This document shows positions 30,901 through 36,029 of a stretch of DNA of 64,000 bases, in pieces. Position 1 is the first letter of the stretch, and each line of letters opens with the position of its first letter. The DNA comes from Arcobacter sp. LA11. GTDB lineage: Bacteria; Campylobacterota; Campylobacteria; Campylobacterales; Arcobacteraceae. The notes under the pieces were generated by a model. It did no database searches. It saw only the letters and a program-made list of their open reading frames with translations, and had not been told where the DNA came from. The stretch spans positions 248,001-312,000 of the forward strand of contig NZ_BDIR01000001.1 of assembly GCF_001895145.1 (NCBI RefSeq). Direction: 5' to 3'. Made by a program: the position numbers and the translations under genes.

Positions 30901-31462
30901 ACTTTATATTTTTAGTGAAGATTATGCTTTCCATAGTGAAGAGGAAGCAAAAAATGTTCCGTCTTTAGATAAAGCTATAAAAGTATTTGAATTTCCAAGA
31001 CAAAAGAAAAAGCCACATAGATGTATTGCTGATTTCTTTGCAAATGATAGATTAGATGTAGTTGCTTTTACTTTTGCAAGTGCGGGACATAAACTTAGTC
31101 CTTATGAAGCTGATTTATATAAAGAAAGTAAATTTACTGAGTATTATCAAGTTCATGGTCTTGGAGTTGAATTAGCAGAAGCACTAGCTGAGGTACTACA
31201 TAAACAAGTTAGACTTGATTTAGATATTGTTCCAAAAGAGGGACATACTTTAAATGATGTTCAGATGAAACAGTATGTTGGATGTAGATATTCACCTGGA
31301 TATGCAGCTTGTCCTGATTTAGAGATGAGTCGTGATATTTTTGATTTATTAAATCCAGAAGAGTTTGGAATAGAGCTTTCTGAAACTTTTCAAATTCATC
31401 CTGAGCAATCTACTTGTGCGATTGTAGTTCCTCATCATAAAGCGAACTATTACAATATTTAA
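27992..31462 (+). CDS. metH: Cobalamin-dependent methionine synthase
   Basis: A 1156-residue modular enzyme moving methyl from methyl-THF to homocysteine through cobalamin. Order: homocysteine domain (about 1-310; DGAMGTQLQ near 20, FNCGTG near 225 and GGCCGTTPEHI near 290 carrying the zinc cysteines), pterin-binding domain (about 325-600; GERSNATGSKAF), cobalamin domain (about 640-870; the base-off motif DVHDVGKNLV near 729), and reactivation domain (to the end; SPGYAACPD near 1105). All modules look intact. The gap before it (91 bases) is too small for a cobalamin riboswitch. A reverse-strand small-RNA candidate lies just downstream. Confidence 0.97.
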   Translation: MINQINKLIENQVLIIDGAMGTQLQLADIKQEEWQYEEQDLEGCNELLNETAQHVLRKIHDDYASSGANLITTNTFGTMPWVLDEYGIPEKAYELSKLGAQLVKESCEKFQDENNPKFVLGSIGPGTKLPSLGHIKYDEMYEGYKVVANGLADGGTDVFLLETCQDPLQIKAALHALNDTHPEIPVMVSVTIEMSGTMLIGTDALTIAAIMEPFNILSLGFNCGTGPKQVFKHVKTLSEVCKFPISVHANAGLPQNRGGVTYYPMGPEEFTSLQETFLDINGVAFLGGCCGTTPEHIVALSNKVKGRVPKKPCGFLKASLASLFNTVPLKQDPAPLLIGERSNATGSKAFRELLKANDYEGTLSVGQQQVRAGAHIIDVSVGFAGRDEREDMDKVVELYSQKVSLPLMPDSTQILALEAALKQIGGRPIINSVNLEDGEEKFDAVCKLAKKFGAALVCLVIDEVGMAKTKDDKLRIAERIYDLCVNRHGFKPDDLVFDMLTFTIGSGDDEYRTAGVETMEAIREFQIRHPEVGTTLGLSNISFGLDIKARAYLNSIYLDYCVKAGLTSAIVNVKHILPLNKISEEDKKACDDLIFDNQEDGDPLFKFIEHFSNVGDIEEQSDEEYQSLPPIEKVKKLLLDGDKDRMLPLVEELRLQVKPEVIVNEWLIDGMKIIGELFGSGQMQLPFVLQSAETMKATVDALNPYLPKEEKASETVLVLGTVKGDVHDVGKNLVDIILSNNGFKVINIGIKADLNDFIIAVKEHKADAIGMSGLLVKSTAVMKENLEELQAQGIDIPVLLGGAALTKSFINDYCRPLYDGPIFYCRDAFDGVVSMQRVESGDSNTALAADLINDEDNLPKKEVEEVIVNEEDVELPENGSFTFPPLWGRVAQNGNAINKDLVFKWINHRVLFRQRWGYKRGKQKSEDFIKHEEEVVKPLYEKLKEEFIDKELFDPISILAYYPCISKENKLYIFSEDYAFHSEEEAKNVPSLDKAIKVFEFPRQKKKPHRCIADFFANDRLDVVAFTFASAGHKLSPYEADLYKESKFTEYYQVHGLGVELAEALAEVLHKQVRLDLDIVPKEGHTLNDVQMKQYVGCRYSPGYAACPDLEMSRDIFDLLNPEEFGIELSETFQIHPEQSTCAIVVPHHKANYYNI

Positions 31463-31466
31463 AATA

Positions 31467-31553
31467 AATAAAAGTCATCACTCTTTCTAGGAAAAAAGTG
31501 ATGACCTCTACATTAAAATCAATAAGTCTCAAATAGGTATTTTCCTAAATTGA
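31467..31553 (-). ncRNA. Candidate small RNA, copy 1 of a sibling pair
   Basis: On the reverse strand a -10 box TATAAT (31560-31565) is followed by about 87 bases ending in a strong intrinsic terminator: GTCATCACT / AGTGATGAC (stem 31474-31482 with 31497-31505) and then TTTTATTTATT. Between lie a small stem-loop (TAGG / CCTA, about 31534-31547) and an unpaired TTTGAGACTTATTGATTTTA stretch. The same order, spacing and sequence recur at 32115-32202. On the forward strand the hairpin has no T-run, which is why I read it in reverse. No open frame lies in it. Ends are estimates. Confidence 0.62.
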
Positions 31554-31559
31554 AATGTT

Positions 31560-31581
31560 ATTATAATATATTAAAATGTAA
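31560..31581 (-). promoter_or_regulatory. Promoter of small-RNA candidate 1: TTACATT-N9-TATAAT
   Basis: Reading the reverse strand, TTACATT (31575-31581) and TATAAT (31560-31565) are separated by exactly nine bases. The identical pattern and spacing precede copy 2 and the hairpin at 34345-34438. The spacing is too short for a classical -35/-10 pair, so TTACATT may be an activator site or an extended element. Confidence 0.6.
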
Positions 31582-31725
31582 GAAATTAGGAATATTAACT
31601 CTAAAATTAAGTTTTTAAACTTATTATTTTTATTTTCTTGATTTTTACATTTTTTTTCGATTTTTTTTAAGTATATTTTATGATGAATTATTCTCTTTTG
31701 TGAAAAGTGGATAAAAGGCTAAGTT

Positions 31726-32118
31726 ATGATTAAAAATATACTACTAATAGAATATGATAAATTGGATGAGGGTTTAAAGTCTAGACTTATAAGATTAAAA
31801 AAGTATGTTTTAACAGTTGTTAATGATTATGATTCTTTTTTGGATGAATTTAATAAAAAAAATTTTGATTTATGCCTAATTAATATAAAGAACAAAAAAG
31901 AGAGAGGTTTTGTAATTTATTATATTTGTCATCAAGTCTCAAATCAAAAAATTTTAGCATGTGCAAAAAGTCTGAAAAAGTGCTATTTTAAAAAAAATTG
32001 CGAGCTTTGCAAGAAATATAAAATTAAAACTTTTAAATCTTATTCAAATACCAAGTATATAGAGTTTTGTATCGATAATTTTAATAGATATAGACGTAAA
32101 CCATGCAATAGTTTATAA
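31726..32118 (+). CDS. Degenerate receiver-like protein, cysteine-rich
   Basis: A 130-residue cytoplasmic protein. The first 80 residues follow the receiver fold (ILLIEYDKLDEGLKSRL, then FDLCLINIKNKKERG), but the phospho-acceptor position is Asn instead of Asp, so normal phosphorylation is excluded. It has eight cysteines, four of them in a C-x5-C-x5-C-x2-C array near residues 85-100, which could bind a metal or form disulfides. A T-tract/CGA promoter-like sequence (31650-31668) resembles that upstream of the reductase gene at 36030. It sits exactly between the two small-RNA candidates, the second overlapping its stop codon. Confidence 0.65.
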   Translation: MIKNILLIEYDKLDEGLKSRLIRLKKYVLTVVNDYDSFLDEFNKKNFDLCLINIKNKKERGFVIYYICHQVSNQKILACAKSLKKCYFKKNCELCKKYKIKTFKSYSNTKYIEFCIDNFNRYRRKPCNSL

Positions 32119-32202
32119 AAGTCATCAATCTTATTAGGGTAAGATGATGGCTTTTATATTAAAATCTGTAAGCTCAAAAAAGGGAGACTACTCCTTACTT
32201 GA
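32115..32202 (-). ncRNA. Candidate small RNA, copy 2 of a sibling pair
   Basis: Reverse-strand unit matching copy 1: -10 box TATAAT at 32209-32214, then a small stem-loop (AAGGAG / CTCCCTT), an unpaired TTTGAGCTTACAGATTTTAA stretch, and a long terminator stem (AAAGCCATC with GATGACTTT plus TAAGAT/ATCTTA-type pairs, 32118-32154), then TTTTATAA. Distance from -10 to terminator is 55 bases, against 54 in copy 1. The stem sequences differ between copies but pairing is kept. Its terminator end overlaps the stop of the forward gene at 31726-32118. Ends are estimates. Confidence 0.62.
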
Positions 32203-32208
32203 AAATAT

Positions 32209-32230
32209 ATTATAGAATAAAATAATGTAA
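32209..32230 (-). promoter_or_regulatory. Promoter of small-RNA candidate 2: TTACATT-N9-TATAAT
   Basis: TTACATT (32224-32230) and TATAAT (32209-32214) on the reverse strand, nine bases apart, exactly as for copy 1. The spacer itself is not conserved, so the two boxes and their distance appear to be what is kept. Confidence 0.6.
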
Positions 32231-32266
32231 GAAAAAAAGAATCTTCAAAAATAAGGTAAAAAATTT

Positions 32267-33121
32267 ATGATAAATACTTCAAAAGGTCTAATTATAACTT
32301 CTCTAGGTGTTTTAATTATGAGTTTAGAATCCTTATTTATAAAACTTAGTACAATATCTCCCATTACATTTTCTTTTTATCTTGGAATATTTATGTTTTT
32401 TTCTACATCTCTTACACTTTTTATAAAGGAAAGGGATAGTTTAAAAGATATTATAAAAGTTTCTTTTCCTATATTACTTTTATGTGGAACATTAGCAGGT
32501 ACTTCAAATATATTTTTTATTTCAGCAATTAAAACTACTACTGTTGCAAATGTTGTAATTATTTTTGGAACGGCTGCAATTTTTTCCACATTTTTTGCAT
32601 ATATTTTTTATAAAGAGAAGATTGGTAAGAATATTTTTTATGCGTCATTTTTTATGTTTATAGGACTTTTTATAATTTTTAATGATAAATTAGGTTTAGG
32701 AAATTTACAAGGAAATATATATGCTCTTTTTTGCACTATTTCGTTTTCTTTAGTTTTTGTTTTTTTAGCAAGATATAAAAAGATAAATCGTGTTGCAGTA
32801 ACTGCAGTAACAGGGTTAGTATTATCTCTAATCACTTTTATAATTGCAGATACAATAGAAATTGATTTATATAATCTAGCTGTTGTTGCAGGAATGGGTT
32901 TGCTAATAACTCCATTATCGAGAGTTTTATTAGGAGTAGGAACAAAGTATATAAGTGCTAGCGAAGTTAGTTTACTTATGATTATAGAAACTATAATGGC
33001 TCCAATCTGGGTATGGATGTTTTTAAAAGAAATACCAAGTTTAAACACTTTTATTGGAGGGACTATTATTCTTTTAACTTTGATAGTGAATTCAATTTAT
33101 ACTATGAAAAGAAATAGGTAG
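32267..33121 (+). CDS. EamA/DMT family transporter
   Basis: A 284-residue inner-membrane protein with about ten hydrophobic helices in two EamA repeats (roughly 5-135 and 145-280). Typical elements are the first-repeat end with ANVVIIFGTAAIFSTFFAYIFYKE and the second-repeat SEVSLLMIIETIMAPIWVWMFLKE. Drug/metabolite transporters of this type export or import small metabolites; the substrate is not visible. AAGG precedes the ATG. It is convergent with a HEPN-like gene, with only three bases between stops and a short AGGTA/TACCT hairpin there. Confidence 0.9.
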   Translation: MINTSKGLIITSLGVLIMSLESLFIKLSTISPITFSFYLGIFMFFSTSLTLFIKERDSLKDIIKVSFPILLLCGTLAGTSNIFFISAIKTTTVANVVIIFGTAAIFSTFFAYIFYKEKIGKNIFYASFFMFIGLFIIFNDKLGLGNLQGNIYALFCTISFSLVFVFLARYKKINRVAVTAVTGLVLSLITFIIADTIEIDLYNLAVVAGMGLLITPLSRVLLGVGTKYISASEVSLLMIIETIMAPIWVWMFLKEIPSLNTFIGGTIILLTLIVNSIYTMKRNR

Positions 33122-33124
33122 CTA

Positions 33125-33679
33125 TTACCTTTTTACTTGAAATGAACCTCCCCCTAAACTCCAGAGTTTAGATTTTGAAACTTTATTATTTGAATCTTCA
33201 TTTATCATTTCAATAATTGATTGAATGTCTTTATTAAATTTTTTGACTTTTTTTATTTTACAGTATCTTTCTATAGTTGATTCTACGTTACTTTGTGCTG
33301 CCTTTGAATTATTTGGAGGGTTTTTAATTTTTTTACTGATAATATATGTTCTACCATGAACTATTTCATCTCTAATTTTAAAAAGAATATTAATTGTTGA
33401 AAATGGTTTATCATTGAAATTTACATCTTTTGAATATATAGTATATAGTTTTTTAATTTTATTTTTTATTGATGGTTTCTGTTCTTTATCCCATTTCTCC
33501 CAATCAGTACATTCTTCATAACCTTTATGATTAATATATGATTCTAATGTTAATGCACTAAATAAAAGAGAAGAAAGGCGATTATAATATGCACCTTCTT
33601 TTGAAGTTTCTGCATTTTTTAGAAAAAAAGATGAAGCTTTGAAATTATATGCGAATGATTTGTATGTAAAATAATCCAT
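33125..33679 (-). CDS. HEPN-like hypothetical protein
   Basis: A 184-residue cytoplasmic protein, basic and helical. It carries IRDEIVHGRTYI near residue 107, fitting the R-x4-H motif of HEPN domains, and an upstream helix SALTLESYINHKGYE usual for the same fold. Some HEPN proteins are RNases in toxin-antitoxin or defence systems, while others are merely structural, so I do not claim a toxin. Its start immediately follows the stop of the DUF2238 gene (TAAATG), so the pair is co-translated. No antitoxin-like gene is adjacent. Confidence 0.6.
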   Translation of the reverse strand: MDYFTYKSFAYNFKASSFFLKNAETSKEGAYYNRLSSLLFSALTLESYINHKGYEECTDWEKWDKEQKPSIKNKIKKLYTIYSKDVNFNDKPFSTINILFKIRDEIVHGRTYIISKKIKNPPNNSKAAQSNVESTIERYCKIKKVKKFNKDIQSIIEMINEDSNNKVSKSKLWSLGGGSFQVKR

Positions 33680-34270
33680 TTATCTTCTTTCTATTTGCTT
33701 ATCATGATACTTACTTAAAAGTATTAACGCAACAATACTTCCAAGTAATGCAAGTCCCATATCACTTTGCGTATCCCAAACATATCCTTGAGTCCCTAAG
33801 AAAGCTTCAGCATCTTCTCCACTTAGAAGTGCAACCCACCATTCTATAAGTTCATAGAAGGCTGAAAATCCTAAACAAAAACATACTATAAAAAAGTTTC
33901 GCCATTTTGCAAGTGGAATGATATTTTTTCTAATTAAAATCTCACGTGCTATTATAGCTGGGATAAAGCCTTGAGCAAAGTGTCCAACTTTATCATAGTT
34001 ATTTCTATCTTGACTTAGTAATTCTTTAATGGTATCAAATAGTGGAACTTCTGCATATGTATAATGCCCTCCAACCATTAGAATAATACAATGTATTAAT
34101 ATTAGAGAATAAACTAAAGTTGTAAGTCTAAAACTTTTATATGTAAAGATGATTACTATTAGACCAATTATTGCTGGTAAAACTTCTAAAAACCATGTGA
34201 ATTGGTCTTTTGGATTGATTCCTGACCATACTAAAACTGCAAAAAAAATGATTAACCATAATTGTTTCAA
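33680..34270 (-). CDS. DUF2238 (YjdF-like) membrane protein
   Basis: A 196-residue inner-membrane protein with about five or six helices and the family markers MVGGHYTYAEVPLFD near residue 65, NNYDKVGHFAQGFIPAI near 90, and GTQGYVWDTQSDM near 160. The family is of unknown function. It is the first gene of a two-gene operon with the HEPN-like protein. The long hairpin at 34345-34438 and a TTACATT-N9-TATAAT promoter lie upstream in the right orientation, so the hairpin would be in its 5' leader. Confidence 0.85.
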   Translation of the reverse strand: MKQLWLIIFFAVLVWSGINPKDQFTWFLEVLPAIIGLIVIIFTYKSFRLTTLVYSLILIHCIILMVGGHYTYAEVPLFDTIKELLSQDRNNYDKVGHFAQGFIPAIIAREILIRKNIIPLAKWRNFFIVCFCLGFSAFYELIEWWVALLSGEDAEAFLGTQGYVWDTQSDMGLALLGSIVALILLSKYHDKQIERR

Positions 34271-34344
34271 GATATAACCTATTAATATATTTATAGAAGT
34301 GTACTATTATTTAATTAAAAAAGTGAGATTGATATTTATTAAGA

Positions 34345-34438
34345 AGGTGACTTATAAGACTGTCTCAAGGAGAAGAAAGGATTAAAATTCGCAAAAATTT
34401 TCCTATAATTGATGTTGAGACAGTTTTATAAATCACCT
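34345..34438. repeat. Long-armed hairpin A (94 bp)
   Basis: Arms of 24 bases (34345-34368 and 34415-34438) pair with two departures, one of them a G-U. The inner end of the arms is CTGTCTCAA / TTGAGACAG. The 46-base middle holds AAGGATTAAAATTCGC, AAAAATTTTCC in the same orientation as the matching part of hairpin B. It could be an RNA structure in the leader of the DUF2238 operon, or a small non-autonomous mobile element. Confidence 0.7.
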
Positions 34439-34456
34439 ATATTTTTTTACTTTTAG

Positions 34457-34478
34457 ATTATAAAAAATAAAAATGTAA
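34457..34478 (-). promoter_or_regulatory. Reverse-strand promoter TTACATT-N9-TATAAT upstream of hairpin A
   Basis: TTACATT (34472-34478) and TATAAT (34457-34462) are nine bases apart, exactly as before the two small-RNA candidates. Transcription would start near 34450 and run through hairpin A toward the DUF2238 gene. Confidence 0.55.
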
Positions 34479-34511
34479 AAAAAGTTTTGAAATAATGTAA
34501 AAAAAATAGAA

Positions 34512-34604
34512 TATACAAACCTGTCTCTAGATTCAAGGAGTGAAATTCGCAAAAATTCCTTAAAGTTGGCACTTTACATTATTTTCTAGAGACAGGTTTA
34601 TATA
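34512..34604. repeat. Long-armed hairpin B (93 bp)
   Basis: Arms of 20 bases (34512-34531 and 34585-34604) pair with one mismatch; the conserved inner part is CTGTCTCTAGA / TCTAGAGACAG. The middle includes AAGGAGTGAAATTCGC and AAAAATTCC, matching hairpin A in sequence and direction. Total length is one base shorter than A. Confidence 0.7.
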
Positions 34605-34605
34605 C

Positions 34606-34636
34606 AATTAAACCCCTCAAAGAGAGGGATTTAATT
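34606..34636 (-). terminator. Terminator of the second porin gene
   Basis: AATTAAACCCCTC and GAGGGATTTAATT form a 13-bp stem with one mismatch; it overlaps the porin stop codon and is T-rich on the reverse-strand 3' side. Confidence 0.7.
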
Positions 34637-35813
34637 AGAAAGAATAAGTAAGCGTTACATTTAATTGATTTAAATCAGTTTCATCTGCGTCTGAATCATC
34701 TGCATCAACATACGTATAACCTAAGTTTCCTTTTAAATTTTTTGTAATTGGATAACCTAACCATAAAGTAGTTTCTTTATGTGAATAATCATTAACTGTT
34801 CCATCATCATAGTCTGTAATTCCAGAAATAAGTGTACTACTTAAGTCTCCGAATTTTTTGTTAATTTTAATGTATGTAGTCTTTGCATCGTGAGTATAGA
34901 TTTTATCTCCCTCTTCCATTGCATTTGTTGTACCCATACCGAAATGTTTAAAAGTATCTGAAGTGATTAAATGTCCTAGAGTTGCTGTATATCCAGCAAT
35001 TTTATAAAATGCTTTTAACTCTGTGTGTGAACCATCTTCTAAAGAAGAATCATCTGGTTTATAAGCTGTATATTGTGCAGATGCTCCAAAAGTTCCATTG
35101 TCATATGCAACTTGACCACCAATTAAATCTCTATCATCAGGAGCAGTTAAATAAAATCCCATTAAATCAACTTCACCAAAATCATGAGTTATTCCTACTT
35201 TATATACACCTTTACTTGGATCTACTTTATTTAAAAATACGCCATCTGATGCACTTAATGGTCTATAGTCTCTAGATGTAACTCTTCCCATTCTTCTTGT
35301 CCAAATTGCTTCAATATTAGTTGCTCCAAATTTAAAATTGGCATTTAGGGCATCATGAGTTTTATTTAACCATTTAGTATTTAAAGCTTGACGACCTGCT
35401 TTAATTGAGATATTTTGAGTTCCATATTCAAGAAAAAGTGATTCAAAATCAACGTCATCATTGTCTCCTGTTTCCCAGAATCTTTCTGCTGAATCTCCTG
35501 TCCCTTTGTAATGTGTTTCACCTTTCCCACCTTCAAAAAGAGTAGTATATGCTCTAAATTTTGATGTAATACTTAAATTATTCCAAACACCAGTTTTATA
35601 TCCAAGTGCAAATGAACCAACAGAATATGAAGTATCATTATAATAATTATTCCATTTAGTTAATTCCTCATCCATTTTTCTGTTTTCATAAGTTACGGTG
35701 AATTCTGCGCTTACTTTACCACTTGTTAAAGCTTCTTCTAAAGAAGATGCATTTGAAACAGTACATAGTCCAATTGCTAAAGAAGCAATTATACTTAATT
35801 TTAAGTTTTTCAT
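34635..35813 (-). CDS. Outer-membrane porin (Opr-like), divergent from the reductase operon
   Basis: A 392-residue beta-barrel protein with signal peptide (KNLKLSIIASLAIGLCTVSNA) and C-terminal NVTLTYSF. The strand pattern and Asp/Asn/Gly-rich loops fit the Opr/OprD-like porins of Campylobacterota; AGRQALNTKWLN near residue 138 is a familiar segment in this group. It is transcribed away from the molybdoenzyme gene. The shared promoter region has two mirrored repeat boxes, so porin and reductase may be co-regulated, for example for uptake of the reductase's substrate (inference). Confidence 0.85.
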   Translation of the reverse strand: MKNLKLSIIASLAIGLCTVSNASSLEEALTSGKVSAEFTVTYENRKMDEELTKWNNYYNDTSYSVGSFALGYKTGVWNNLSITSKFRAYTTLFEGGKGETHYKGTGDSAERFWETGDNDDVDFESLFLEYGTQNISIKAGRQALNTKWLNKTHDALNANFKFGATNIEAIWTRRMGRVTSRDYRPLSASDGVFLNKVDPSKGVYKVGITHDFGEVDLMGFYLTAPDDRDLIGGQVAYDNGTFGASAQYTAYKPDDSSLEDGSHTELKAFYKIAGYTATLGHLITSDTFKHFGMGTTNAMEEGDKIYTHDAKTTYIKINKKFGDLSSTLISGITDYDDGTVNDYSHKETTLWLGYPITKNLKGNLGYTYVDADDSDADETDLNQLNVTLTYSF

Positions 35814-35883
35814 TTGTTATCCTTTGTTGTGATTATCTGGTCTTTGAACAGATATTCATTATTGAGTTTTGAAATCTTAAATT

Positions 35884-35907
35884 AAAAAAATCGAAAAAAA
35901 ATCGATT
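35884..35907. promoter_or_regulatory. Tandem AAAAAAATCG box, porin side
   Basis: AAAAAAATCGAAAAAAAATCG: two copies of the half-site with TCG spaced exactly 11 bases, the arrangement bound by OmpR-type dimers. It is the mirror image of the box at 35966-35988. Confidence 0.5.
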
Positions 35908-35965
35908 AATAAAAAAATATAAGAAAAAATTAAATATTGTCTCATTTTTGATATTTTATGAGATT

Positions 35966-35988
35966 ATTCGATTTTTTTTCGATTTTTT
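35966..35988. promoter_or_regulatory. Tandem TCGATTTTTTT box, reductase side
   Basis: ATTCGATTTTTTTTCGATTT: the same 11-base spaced half-sites in opposite orientation, 42-64 bases upstream of the reductase ATG and just before TACAAT/TATAAA -10-like boxes, a place suited to an activator. Confidence 0.5.
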
Positions 35989-36029
35989 CTTAATACAATT
36001 TCACTATAAAGATTGAAAAAGGATAGAAA

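Larger units (their letters stand above)
34271..34634. other. Non-coding region with two long hairpins
   Basis: A 364-base gap without any credible gene. It contains, from left to right, long hairpin A, a reverse-strand promoter, two AATGTAAAAAAA direct repeats (22 bases apart, near 34472 and 34494), long hairpin B, and the terminator of the porin gene. Confidence 0.8.

Noticed and set aside
31474-31505. A forward terminator of metH
   Set aside because: On the forward strand the stem is followed by CTCTACATT without a T-run, while on the reverse strand a T-run follows; it fits the reverse small RNA better, though it might still slow forward transcription.
34345-34604. Reading the paired hairpins as a CRISPR array or leader
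   Set aside because: Only two units exist, they are palindromic over 93-94 bases, differ in their arms, and no cas gene is nearby.
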